A DNA stretch of 24,304 nucleotides from an uncultured Lachnospiraceae bacterium (lineage in GTDB: Bacteria; Bacillota; Clostridia; Lachnospirales; Lachnospiraceae), in assembly GCA_934385475.1 (NCBI GenBank), contig CAKRPS010000035.1:1-24304 (forward strand), written 5' to 3'. The notes beneath the pieces were generated by a model. The model worked only from the letters and a program-made list of their open reading frames with translations, did no database searches and was not told the DNA's origin. A program made the translations under genes and the position numbers. Shown one piece after another: positions 7,043-14,056 of the stretch. Position 1 is the first letter of the stretch. Each line of letters starts with the position of its first letter.

Positions 7043-7813
7043 ATGAATAATATCACAGGCTACAGTGCATATCAAAATACACTGCACACCCTCTCTTCTT
7101 CCCAGAAGAATACCAGTACAAAAGAGACAACCACCAAAACACCGGCTGCCAAGAACACCGGTATCCGCAATACAACAACCGAGAAGGCTAAAGAAAAAGC
7201 TTCTTCCCCTGTCCTGAGCGACAAGGCCAAAGCACTTTTGCATGAACTCAAAAAGACCTACAGCAATATGGATTTCTTTGTCGCTGATTATGACTCCGAC
7301 GAAGAAGCACAGTCCTATCTTGCAAGAGGCAGCAAGGAATACTCCGTTCTGATCGATCCGCAGGAACTTGAGAAAATGGCCGGGGATGACGAAATAAAGT
7401 TCAAAAATCTCTCCTTGCTCGATGATGCCATCAAAAATCTGGACTCCATGAAGGAGCAGCTTAAAGATACCGAGAATGAGGACAGCGTTGTCCGCCTTGG
7501 CGTAACAATCGGCAGTGACGGAAATGTCTCCTACTTTGCGGAGCTTGAAAAGATAGGCGAACGCCAGAAGGAGTTTGTCGATAAGATCCGCGAGGAGAAA
7601 CAGGATGCCAAAGAGAAAGCCGAAAAGGATGCGTCAAAAGATGTTGACAATCCATCCACCAAAAATACCTATGGAAAGGTTCGGCGAACCACTCTCCATT
7701 CCTGCTCTGTCGATGATCTTCTCAAACAGATCAATCAGCTCGACTGGAGTACTATCCCGGAGGAAACACTTCTTCCCGGTGCAACCGGAAACCATTTTGA
7801 TTTAAGTGTCTAA
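7043..7813 (+). CDS. DUF6033-like hypothetical protein
   Basis: The only convincing plus-strand gene in the window, 256 residues. ATG 7043 follows AAGGAGG at ideal spacing; an earlier in-frame start at 7022 overlaps that site. Residues 1-60 are Thr/Lys-rich and probably disordered (MNNITGYSAYQNTLHTLSSS). The conserved core (about 62-185) contains LSDKAKALLHELKKTYSNMD, FFVADYDSDEEAQSYLARGS, EYSVLIDPQELEKMA and GNVSYFAELEK, which I recognise as the DUF6033-type pattern of Lachnospiraceae. A charged helical segment (EKIGERQKEFVDKIREEK) follows. There is no signal peptide or membrane segment. Function unknown. The upstream signal looks sigma-28-like, which would fit a motility-related role, but that is speculative. 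Confidence 0.75.
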   Translation: MNNITGYSAYQNTLHTLSSSQKNTSTKETTTKTPAAKNTGIRNTTTEKAKEKASSPVLSDKAKALLHELKKTYSNMDFFVADYDSDEEAQSYLARGSKEYSVLIDPQELEKMAGDDEIKFKNLSLLDDAIKNLDSMKEQLKDTENEDSVVRLGVTIGSDGNVSYFAELEKIGERQKEFVDKIREEKQDAKEKAEKDASKDVDNPSTKNTYGKVRRTTLHSCSVDDLLKQINQLDWSTIPEETLLPGATGNHFDLSV

Positions 7814-7828
7814 TTCTACACAACCATA

Positions 7829-7868
7829 GAATCGAGATTCGCAAAGCGGATCTCGATTCTTATTAGTT
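7829..7868 (+). terminator. Probable terminator of the DUF6033-like gene
   Basis: GAATCGAGA (7829-7837) pairs perfectly with TCTCGATTC (7851-7859); the following sequence TTATTAGTTT is only moderately T-rich. It begins 16 bp after the stop codon. Confidence 0.65.
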
Positions 7869-7890
7869 TCATCGTCATATAAATAACTTC

Positions 7891-8001
7891 TTACATCTGT
7901 TTTTCCATGTATTTTCTCTTTTCAAAAAAAGCATTGATCGTCTCTATGATCTGTGCCGGCTCCATCGTCTTGAGCAGATACCCCTCCGGCTTCAATGCCA
8001 T
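7891..8001 (-). pseudogene. C-terminal relic of a CheY-like response-regulator receiver domain
   Basis: A 36-codon minus-strand frame contains KPEGYLLKTMEP followed by AQIIETINAFFEKRK. This is the end of a receiver domain: the strand with the conserved Lys (LLK) and the last helix. The phospho-acceptor Asp and the rest are missing. A GGGGGAG site 6 nt before the ATG may let the fragment be translated, but the in-frame sequence upstream (to about 8031) reads PIYGNKGEKI before a stop, which looks like degraded receiver sequence. I regard it as a dead 3' end. Confidence 0.6.
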
Positions 8002-8021
8002 AATCTTCTCCCCCTTATTAC

Positions 8022-8050
8022 CATATATCGGTTATTATAGCCGATTTTTT
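8022..8050 (+). terminator. Terminator-like hairpin on the plus strand
   Basis: ATCGGT and GCCGAT form a short stem with one wobble around TATTATA, followed by six T and more AT. It may serve as a second stop for plus-strand transcription from the 7043 gene. The stem is short, so confidence is low. Confidence 0.35.
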
Positions 8051-8112
8051 ATATTTCGACAATTCCTGTTTTATAAAAAAAGCTTTCCCCTCTTCATATG
8101 AGACCGCAGACC

Positions 8113-8150
8113 AAAAAACGGGTATCTGCCTGATGGCAAATACCCGTTTT
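8113..8150 (-). terminator. Terminator of the transporter/cytidylate-kinase-like operon
   Basis: On the minus strand AAAACGGGTAT-TGCC pairs with GGCA-ATACCCGTTTT around a tetranucleotide loop with one internal mismatch, then runs into T. It begins 38 bp after the kinase-like stop codon and is nearly symmetrical, so it could also act on the other strand. Confidence 0.85.
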
Positions 8151-8187
8151 CATTAATTTTATGCAGCTATGTATGATTTAAGAAAGC

Positions 8188-8775
8188 TTACGCCCTTCTC
8201 ATATCAATATAGTCGATCAGCATTTTCACGCTGTTCGTCATGCCAAGTCTGCTGCTGTTGATCGTCAGCTCATAGTTTCTGGAATCTCCCCACTTACTGT
8301 CGCAGTGACTGTTGTGATAGTATTTACGCTTCCGATCCATTTTCTTGATGAAGTCCTTGGCATCATCTTCCGTCATCTCGTACTTTTTCATGATACGATT
8401 GACCTTACAGTCCATATCACCGTTTACAAAAATCGGAATCATGCACTTATAGTCCTTCAATATCTCTTCCGAGCATCTTCCTACTACAACGAAGGACTCT
8501 CCGCTTTTTGCTTTCTCACGCAGATAATCAAACTGCATCTGTGCCACATTCTCCGAAGGAGAAGAATTCATACCCTTCACCGTTCTGTACAATGCAATCG
8601 CTTTCTTCTCATCAAATTCCTTTAATTTCTTGCCGTCCACATTGCGTTTCTCAGCAATCTCATCAAGCAGATTCTGATCATACAAGGGTAATCCATAATG
8701 CTCCGCAAGCTTCTCAGCAATCTCATGTCCAGCCGATCCAAATTCACGTCCAATTGAAATAATTAGCTGTTCCAC
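8188..8775 (-). CDS. Cytidylate kinase-like family protein
   Basis: P-loop NTPase-type protein of about 195 residues. Near the N-terminus IISIGREFGSAGHEIAEKLAE is the modified P-loop and first helix of the cytidylate-kinase-like (AAA_26) family, where SREFGSGG replaces the canonical GxxGxGKS. FVVVGRCSEEIL and a basic stretch MDRKRKYYHN follow, the latter like the lid/arginine region of this family; YELTINSSRLGM is the C-terminal conserved motif. The frame opens at GTG 8784, but that overlaps the ribosome site; GTG 8775 has AGGGAGG 8 nt upstream and is preferred. It lies 20 bp after an ArsB/NhaD-type transporter, so the pair forms an operon. Substrate unknown: members are not the housekeeping Cmk. 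Confidence 0.82.
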   Translation of the reverse strand: MEQLIISIGREFGSAGHEIAEKLAEHYGLPLYDQNLLDEIAEKRNVDGKKLKEFDEKKAIALYRTVKGMNSSPSENVAQMQFDYLREKAKSGESFVVVGRCSEEILKDYKCMIPIFVNGDMDCKVNRIMKKYEMTEDDAKDFIKKMDRKRKYYHNSHCDSKWGDSRNYELTINSSRLGMTNSVKMLIDYIDMRRA

Positions 8776-8795
8776 ATTATACACCTCCCTTTATA

Positions 8796-10148
8796 TTATA
8801 TGTATCTTACACAGATCATGATCGTTGCGATGATCATAACAATGGCCGTCGCAGGTGCCATCACCTTACAGTACGATCCCCACTTAATAATATGACCTTC
8901 TTTCGCTGCCGTTGCAATTCCGACAACGTTAGCGGAAGCTCCGATAGGAGTCGCACTTCCTCCGATATCAGTACCCATAGCCAGAGACCATGACAGAACG
9001 GACAGATCCACACCCTGTGTAGCTGCCAGACTGTTGATAACCGGAATCATGGTAGCTGCAAAAGGAATATTGTCGATAAAGGCACTCGCGATCGCAGAAA
9101 TCCATACGATCACCGCTACCATCAGATACATATTTCCTCCGCAGATCTTTCCAATGAAAGATGCAAGTAATGCAAGTACGCCGGTCTGCTCCAGACCACC
9201 TACCACGATAAACAACCCCACGAAGAACAGCAATGTACGATAGTCTACCTTTTTGATCAGGGTAAGGGCATCCTTACCTGCTGTAATCAATGTTAAAATC
9301 GCGATCAATGTTCCAATGAAAGATACTGTCAATCCGGTTGTCGCATGTGTGATCAGAAGAACCACTGCCAACAGGAAAATAACCGTGCTGACTGCAAATC
9401 CCTTACGGCTCTTGATCGCTGATGACGGTGTCGGCAAAGATGCAATATCAATGCTGTCTGCCCCATTTTTCATCAGTTCCTTGCGGTATACCAGATAAAA
9501 ATATATTAACACAACAATCAGAGAAATTCCAGCCATGATACCTGTGTTTTCAATGAAATCCGCAAAAGAATATCCCAGAGATGTTCCGATGATAATGTTC
9601 GGTGGATCTCCACACATCGTTGCCGATCCACCCAGATTTGCGCAGAATACCTCTGCCAGAATCATTGGAACCGGATTGAACTTCAACAGCTGTGAAAGTT
9701 CTATCGTCACAGCAGCCAGGAACAGTATAACGGTGATACTGTCGATAAACATAGCCAAAAAGGATGACAGGATCATAAAGGTTATAAAGATCGGAATAAC
9801 CTTATATTTCACCAGCTTTGCAATTCTCATACAAAGCCATCTGAAAAATCCTACATGCGCCATTCCTTCCACCATAATCATCATACCGGCAATGAAAATG
9901 ATGGTTTCCCAGTTAATTCCCGAAGATGTCTCTGCGGCCTGTCCTCCCGCATACCAGAAACTCTCCGTAAAAATACTTCTGACATTCAGAGTTTCCCACA
10001 CAGCATCCATACTGTGCATACCTACACCGAAAACCAGAATCAGCGTCAACGCACCGCATGCCAGTGTCACATAGTGTCTCTCCCACTTATCTATGATGAT
10101 CAAAATAAACATAGATAAGAAGATGATTGCAGCAAAAACCTGTGCCAT
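8796..10148 (-). CDS. ArsB/NhaD-type ion transporter (SLC13/CitM superfamily permease)
   Basis: Inner-membrane ion transporter of 450 residues with about eleven to twelve hydrophobic segments. The two inverted halves each carry a superfamily hairpin motif: SITVILFLAAVTIEL followed by CANLGGSATMCGDPPNIIIG in the first half, and FIDNIPFAATMIPVI followed by GTDIGGSATPIGASANVVGIA in the second. These match the ArsB/NhaD branch, which includes arsenite efflux and Na+/H+ antiport proteins; no arsenic-resistance genes are adjacent, so the transported ion is uncertain. ATG 10148 follows AGGAGGAG at good spacing. A promoter sits about 65 bp upstream, and the cytidylate-kinase-like gene follows 20 bp downstream. 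Confidence 0.85.
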   Translation of the reverse strand: MAQVFAAIIFLSMFILIIIDKWERHYVTLACGALTLILVFGVGMHSMDAVWETLNVRSIFTESFWYAGGQAAETSSGINWETIIFIAGMMIMVEGMAHVGFFRWLCMRIAKLVKYKVIPIFITFMILSSFLAMFIDSITVILFLAAVTIELSQLLKFNPVPMILAEVFCANLGGSATMCGDPPNIIIGTSLGYSFADFIENTGIMAGISLIVVLIYFYLVYRKELMKNGADSIDIASLPTPSSAIKSRKGFAVSTVIFLLAVVLLITHATTGLTVSFIGTLIAILTLITAGKDALTLIKKVDYRTLLFFVGLFIVVGGLEQTGVLALLASFIGKICGGNMYLMVAVIVWISAIASAFIDNIPFAATMIPVINSLAATQGVDLSVLSWSLAMGTDIGGSATPIGASANVVGIATAAKEGHIIKWGSYCKVMAPATAIVMIIATIMICVRYI

Positions 10149-10211
10149 TTCTCTCTCCTCCTGCTTCTTTTCTCAGCATTTTTATGTATCGGGCATTTCA
10201 CCCAAGGAAAG

Positions 10212-10239
10212 ATTATAACACAATCTAAAAAATAGGCAA
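10212..10239 (-). promoter_or_regulatory. SigmaA-type promoter of the transporter/kinase-like operon
   Basis: TTGCCT (10234-10239) and a perfect TATAAT (10212-10217) are 16 bp apart. The start would be near 10205, leaving a leader of about 57 nt. Confidence 0.7.
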
Positions 10240-10266
10240 ACAGAAAAAATGACAATTTCGCTAATA

Positions 10267-10968
10267 TTATGCTAAGATTCCCAAATACGTTTTCTGCGCC
10301 ACTTCCAGCTGTCTGTCCCGCTTCATTTTCCGTTTTTCTTCCTCTTTATCCTCTTCCTGCTCCTTGCGGGTTTCCAGTCTCTCCTTCAGTTCTTCCTGAA
10401 TCTCTTCCTCTGCCTCATCAAAATTCTCGATCAGCTTATCCCATTCCTTGAGGGAATACTCTTTCCCGCCTGTCATAAACTTCTGATCTGCCTCGTGGTT
10501 CAGAATCCGGCGTTCTATCAGATTCTTGCATCCGGCAACGCCTTCCTCTTCTTTCTCCTCCATCTCATTCAGTTTGCTTGTACAGTAATTGTACTGATGG
10601 ATGGCACGCAGGATCGCATTCAGATCCTCCGGTGAAAACATGCTGGCCGCCTTGCTGATATCGCCAAAGTTCTCTACATTCACTTTCAGATTTCCACCGC
10701 TTGGAAGACTGATGTTCAGAACCTTCTTCGGATCCGTCATATCCCCGAGCGTAATCGAGTTGTTTTTGTAATCGCAGACAAAGACCACACCATTGTATTC
10801 GATGATACCGTCCCTTGCCATGTAAGAATATGGACACTTTTTCTCTATGTCGCGAAGAAGTGCTCCAAAGGTGAGATCATCCTGTTTGCCCTGCACCTTC
10901 GTATTTCTCTGTGTTCCCGTTTCATTCTGTGGCATCTGTGTGTTGCCGATCCATGTTGTAATATTCAT
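10267..10968 (-). CDS. Hypothetical coiled-coil protein
   Basis: 233 residues; family not recognised. The N-terminus (MNITTWIGNTQMPQNETGTQ) is polar and likely disordered. A folded core from about residue 30 includes TFGALLRDIEKKCPYSYMAR, a beta-rich stretch (IIEYNGVVFVCDYKNNSITLGD), and MFSPEDLNAILRAIHQYNY. The last third is strongly charged and helical (DEAEEEIQEELKERLETRK onward), probably a coiled coil. There is no signal peptide or membrane segment. ATG 10968 has GGAGA 10 nt upstream. It stops 28 bp from the -35 of the transporter promoter. The disordered N-terminus, core and Glu/Lys-rich tail resemble in style the DUF6033-like protein at 7043, but I see no clear sequence relation. Confidence 0.65.
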   Translation of the reverse strand: MNITTWIGNTQMPQNETGTQRNTKVQGKQDDLTFGALLRDIEKKCPYSYMARDGIIEYNGVVFVCDYKNNSITLGDMTDPKKVLNISLPSGGNLKVNVENFGDISKAASMFSPEDLNAILRAIHQYNYCTSKLNEMEEKEEEGVAGCKNLIERRILNHEADQKFMTGGKEYSLKEWDKLIENFDEAEEEIQEELKERLETRKEQEEDKEEEKRKMKRDRQLEVAQKTYLGILA

Positions 10969-11003
10969 AGCAATCCGTTCTCCATTCCGTCTATCCTTCT
11001 CTT

Positions 11004-11020
11004 GTCTCTATAACAGAGAC
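11004..11020. other. Short perfect hairpin in the 10267 gene leader
   Basis: GTCTCT (11004-11009) pairs with AGAGAC (11015-11020) around a 5-nt loop. It follows directly after the larger hairpin at 11026-11062 on the minus strand. Confidence 0.4.
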
Positions 11021-11025
11021 TAGAA

Positions 11026-11062
11026 AAGGACAGCACAAACATTATACTGTTCTGCTGTCCTT
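11026..11062 (-). terminator. Hairpin between the ACT-domain gene and the 10267 gene
   Basis: AAGGACAGCA (11026-11035) and TGCTGTCCTT (11053-11062) form a perfect 10-bp stem with a 17-nt loop, followed on the minus strand by TTCT. It is best read as a terminator for the ACT-domain gene, although the T run is short. The loop contains TATAAT (minus strand, 11041-11046) with a TTTGCT-like hexamer 16 bp upstream, so a promoter may be embedded in it. Confidence 0.55.
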
Positions 11063-11089
11063 AGCAAATTTTACATCCATGTGTATTAT

Positions 11090-11117
11090 ATCTCGGTCAG
11101 AAAGTCTGAAAGCTTTA
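11090..11117 (-). promoter_or_regulatory. Possible sigma-28-like promoter upstream of the 10267 gene
   Basis: TAAA (11114-11117), 16 bp, then ACCGAGAT (11090-11097) resembles the flagellar consensus TAAA-N15-GCCGATAT, six of eight in the -10. A sigmaA TATAAT also overlaps at 11085-11090 but lacks a good -35. The hairpin at 11026-11062 lies between this signal and the gene, so the assignment is uncertain. Confidence 0.3.
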
Positions 11118-11158
11118 CCTTGCATCCGTGTTTTCTTTTATACCTTTTTACACCTTAC

Positions 11159-11524
11159 TCAGACAATCTCATATCCAGCCTTTGCCAGTGCCTCCAGTGC
11201 CTTATCAATCTGCTCTTCCTTGACCAGAATATAATCCGTATTAAAAGTGGATATCGCAAATATGCCAATCTTATTTTCTGCAAGGATCGTTGTGATCCTG
11301 GAAAGAATTCCTATCAGTGAAAAATCCAGCACTCCCTGAATCCGGAATGCACGCCATCCGTCCTCCTGCGCCGTCACATTCTCCGGAACATCTTCTGTCA
11401 TGCACACCAGTGACCACTCCTCGTCCGTCTTCCCCGTAAAACAAAATCTGCTGTTAAAGTGTACCTGTGAATAGTCCTTTACTTTGCACACTGAAAAACG
11501 ATACTCCAGCTTCTTGATTTCCAT
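11159..11524 (-). CDS. ACT-domain protein (tandem ACT, CASTOR-like)
   Basis: A 121-residue protein made of two small alpha/beta modules. The second (about residues 60-121: GVLDFSLIGILSRITTILAE, NKIGIFAISTFNTDYILVKE) is a clear ACT fold of the ACT_7 type, in which the DFSLIGIL segment contributes to amino-acid binding. The first half (LEYRFSVCKVKDYSQV, WSLVCMTEDVP) matches the usual N-terminal partner of this family. Such stand-alone proteins are predicted amino-acid sensors or allosteric partners; ligand unknown. ATG 11524 has AGGAGG 7 nt upstream. It lies 72 bp downstream of the CPBP protease gene on the same strand with no clear terminator between them, so cotranscription is possible. Confidence 0.85.
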   Translation of the reverse strand: MEIKKLEYRFSVCKVKDYSQVHFNSRFCFTGKTDEEWSLVCMTEDVPENVTAQEDGWRAFRIQGVLDFSLIGILSRITTILAENKIGIFAISTFNTDYILVKEEQIDKALEALAKAGYEIV

Positions 11525-11596
11525 AAGCTGCCTCCTGTCTCTTTTTCTAAGTATCCCCGTAAAGTTCCATTCTTAATACACAGGTTCTGAAAGTGT

Positions 11597-12280
11597 TCAG
11601 CAAATGCCTGTAAGAACCATCGGGAATATAATCTGTCCAAAACAGTTTACCAGAATATGAAAAAAGATTCCATATCGTATTCCCTCTGTTTTCCATGCAG
11701 TTTCCGCAAACACCAGGCCCGGAACAAGAGATAACAGAATATTGACCGGATTTCCATGCCCTATCGCAAACAATACCGTACTGAGGATAATGGCAAGCCA
11801 CTTGCCGTATGGTTTCATATTCTGCAAAACGATTCCCCGAAACATATACTCCTCAACAACCGGCATCAGCAGACAGCTTATCAGAATACTCTGTGGCAGA
11901 TCCTTGGGATTCCATGCTACAAACGCAAGAACATCTTCTCCATTCAATCTCTTAACAAGCAAAACTCCGTATAATATCAGCATCGGAAGCATCGCCAGCA
12001 GGATTCTGATTGCCGCGTCCTTTCCACTCAGTCTGCCTGTTTCCGAAAACATCCCCTTTGTTTTCATCTTCAAGAGTGCTGAAATCCCTACAAAGGCAGG
12101 AAACGCAATACAGATCGTCACAAGTGAACTCCCCCAGCTAAAGGCAGTCCGTATCCCCTCCGAATCCAGACTGGTGTTCACAAGCACCAATGCCAACAGC
12201 TCTGTTCCCAAAAAGGAAACCAACTGAAAAACGATCACTGCCGCTATCACTTTTACAACTGTTTTTATTCTCCCCTTCAT
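11597..12280 (-). CDS. CPBP family intramembrane metalloprotease
   Basis: Polytopic membrane protease of the CPBP/Abi (type II CAAX prenyl endopeptidase-like) family, 227 residues from the chosen start with about six to seven hydrophobic segments. All catalytic motifs are intact: EEYMFRG (Glu143, Glu144, Arg148), FAIGHGN (His175) and HILVN (His208, Asn212). Bacterial members are linked to bacteriocin immunity, exoprotein processing or anti-sigma cleavage; the substrate here is unknown and no bacteriocin gene is adjacent. ATG 12280 follows GGAGGGG at short spacing; an upstream in-frame start at 12301 would overlap that site. A strong promoter lies immediately upstream. Confidence 0.88.
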   Translation of the reverse strand: MKGRIKTVVKVIAAVIVFQLVSFLGTELLALVLVNTSLDSEGIRTAFSWGSSLVTICIAFPAFVGISALLKMKTKGMFSETGRLSGKDAAIRILLAMLPMLILYGVLLVKRLNGEDVLAFVAWNPKDLPQSILISCLLMPVVEEYMFRGIVLQNMKPYGKWLAIILSTVLFAIGHGNPVNILLSLVPGLVFAETAWKTEGIRYGIFFHILVNCFGQIIFPMVLTGIC

Positions 12281-12336
12281 TTCCCCTCCGTAACAAGTCA
12301 CTTCATTTTTCTTTCATTTCAAAACGTTATATCGTT

Positions 12337-12365
12337 ATATTATAGCTTTCTCAAATAGTTGTCAA
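12337..12365 (-). promoter_or_regulatory. SigmaA-type promoter of the CPBP protease gene
   Basis: TTGACA (12360-12365) is followed by TAATAT (12337-12342) at 17 bp or TATAAT (12339-12344) at 15 bp. It begins 24 bp after the stop codon of the radical SAM gene. The start would be near 12331, leaving a leader of about 50 nt. Confidence 0.7.
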
Positions 12366-12388
12366 CGTTTCTCCAGTTATTATTATTT

Positions 12389-13264
12389 TCAAAGATCAAA
12401 CAATGAAAGCTGCTCTCCCGCCTGCTTGTCCTCAAACTGATACAGATAGGCAAATACCTTTTGTGTATCGCACACGATGCCTGCCCCGTGACATTCCCGC
12501 TGCACAAACCGCATCAGTTCCTTTTCCCGCGGAACCGGCAGTTCATAGGCATTTCCGTAGGTTTTCCGGTATCTCTCCTTCATCCCCGGAAAATGCTCAT
12601 CCAGCTTCGCATAAAAATACTGTCTGTCTCCATCCCGGAGCGTCAGACCAATTCCAAATAAGATAATGCCATAGACTGACGCCTCTTTGCATCCTTTCAT
12701 CAATCCTTCCATGTTTTCCCGCGTATCATTGATGAACGGAAGAATCGGACTGAGCCATACCACCGTCGGAATCCCCTCTTCCTTCATGATGTTCAGGACC
12801 TCCAGCCTTCGCGCTGTCGTGCAGACATTGGGTTCTATGATGCGGCACAGTTCTTCATCACAGGTAGTGAGTGTCATCTGTACCACGCATTTTGTTTTCC
12901 GGTTGATGCTTTTCAGAAGATCCAGATCCCGCAGGATCATATCGGATTTGGTCTGGATCGCTACCCCGAACCCATATTCATCGATGAGTTCCAGACATCT
13001 TCTTGTCAATTTCAGTTCCTTCTCCAGATGTAGATACGGATCACTCATGGCGCCGGTTCCTATCATACATCGCCTGCGTTTACTCCGAAGTGCCTGCTCC
13101 AACAGCTGCGGTGCATTCCTCTTTACCTCAATATCCTCAAACGCATGGTTCATCTGATAACAATCGCTTCTGGCATCGCAGTAGATACATCCATGGGAAC
13201 ATCCCCGGTAAATATTCATTCCGTTCTGGGAAGATAAAATATGCTTTGCCTCTACCTCATGCAT
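12389..13264 (-). CDS. SPL-family radical SAM protein with C-terminal beta-clamp-type motif
   Basis: Radical SAM enzyme related to spore photoproduct lyase, 291 residues. The cluster motif is CSHGCIYC (Cys22, Cys26, Cys29) in the SPL spacing CxxxCxxC, preceded by NIYRGCSHG. Downstream family motifs include GTGAMSDPYLHLEKELKLTR, QTKSDMILRD, LTTCDEELCRIIEPN and VVWLSPILPFINDT. The SAM-binding barrel is complete. The last residues, QLSLFDL (Gln285-Leu291), match the bacterial sliding-clamp-binding consensus QL[SD]LF, which would tether the enzyme to replicating or repaired DNA; this is inference. The ATG at 13264 has GGAG about 12 nt upstream, overlapping the end of the kinase relic. The reaction is unknown; DNA or nucleotide lesion repair is the family's best-known role. 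Confidence 0.88.
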   Translation of the reverse strand: MHEVEAKHILSSQNGMNIYRGCSHGCIYCDARSDCYQMNHAFEDIEVKRNAPQLLEQALRSKRRRCMIGTGAMSDPYLHLEKELKLTRRCLELIDEYGFGVAIQTKSDMILRDLDLLKSINRKTKCVVQMTLTTCDEELCRIIEPNVCTTARRLEVLNIMKEEGIPTVVWLSPILPFINDTRENMEGLMKGCKEASVYGIILFGIGLTLRDGDRQYFYAKLDEHFPGMKERYRKTYGNAYELPVPREKELMRFVQRECHGAGIVCDTQKVFAYLYQFEDKQAGEQLSLFDL

Positions 13265-13270
13265 GGATTA

Positions 13271-13612
13271 TCACGGCTCCTTACCAGCATCTAATCCATC
13301 CTGGATCACTCTGCTGATCATATGATAAAAAGCGTCAAACCATACTTCATATTGCAGCTTTGGCACACAGAAATGCCCAATTTTTTCTCCCTTTATGGAA
13401 TTGATCTCCCTGAGGAGTCCACCCACTTTGCGGTCTGCCGGTGCCACCTTCAGAATAGCTTCCCTTTTATCCTTCAGACAGATTCTGTATACTGCATTAC
13501 AGAATCCCCCCTCCAGTTCCTGAAAACTTTCCATTGTTCCCTTTCCAAAGGCACGTTCCGTAATTTCCTGTATGATCTCCTGTGCCAGATAATTCTTTGT
13601 AATACTGCCCAC
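13271..13612 (-). pseudogene. Aminoglycoside-phosphotransferase-like kinase, N-terminal fragment with foreign tail
   Basis: A 113-codon frame from GTG 13612 (GAGGA 7 nt upstream). Residues 1-60 are the N-lobe of an APH/choline-kinase-like protein: the nucleotide loop ELEGGFCNAVYRI and the strand EAILKVAP with the ATP-binding Lys. The catalytic HGD loop, DxD and the whole C-lobe are absent; intact members are about 260-320 residues. From about residue 60 the sequence (GGLLREINSIKGEKIGHF, then VWFDAFYHMISRVIQDGLDA) no longer looks like this kinase family, suggesting fusion to the end of another gene by deletion. It cannot be an active kinase. It runs directly into the radical SAM gene (6 bp gap). 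Confidence 0.7.
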
Positions 13613-13641
13613 GATATTTCCTCTTCTCTGTAATATTTCCG

Positions 13642-14056
13642 CTATGCGTTCACACTGATATCAGTTTTCTCTTCCAGAAATGCCAGAATCTTCGCTCTTC
13701 CATTTACGGAAAACTTTTCTTTTACCAGCTCACCGCTCTTTGGAGCCTGATACGTGATAGCAATTCCCATCGGGAAAAATCCCTGAAAACACTTTGCAAT
13801 CTCACGAACATTTTTATATGGTATCACAATTTGTTCTCCAATGAAACTCACCACACCAATAATTCTGTTTTCTGTAAAATAAATCCATGCTGTTTTCCAG
13901 TTTTTCATTCATCTTTTCCTTCTCCCTTTTTCACATTCAACATACTTCATCTTTTCTACACAGAATACTTCCTGATCCATTTGATTTTTGGCCTGATCAT
14001 TATACCAGGGAACAATATTGCTTCCTTCTACCGCAATGATTCTGTTCTTCAGAATC
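13642..14056 (-). pseudogene. Small PH/GRAM-like protein gene interrupted by an in-frame stop
   Basis: The downstream part (88 codons from ATG 13908) reads IYFTENRIIGVVSFIGEQIV, IPYKNVREIAKCFQGFF and SGELVKEKFSVNGRAKILAF, a pattern like bacterial PH/GRAM-type small domains. Immediately before its ATG is a TGA (13909-13911) in the same frame. Upstream of that TGA the frame stays open back into the end of the mannosidase gene and encodes RIIAVEGSNIVPWYND and VFCVEKMKYVECEKG, which looks like genuine coding sequence but has no ATG, GTG or TTG start. I read this as one gene that has lost its 5' end and gained a stop; translation from ATG 13908 alone remains possible. Confidence 0.55.

Noticed and set aside
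13909..13911. In-frame TGA considered as a selenocysteine codon
   Set aside because: No selenoprotein family is recognisable, no hairpin of the bacterial SECIS type was seen just downstream, and the upstream half lacks a start codon.
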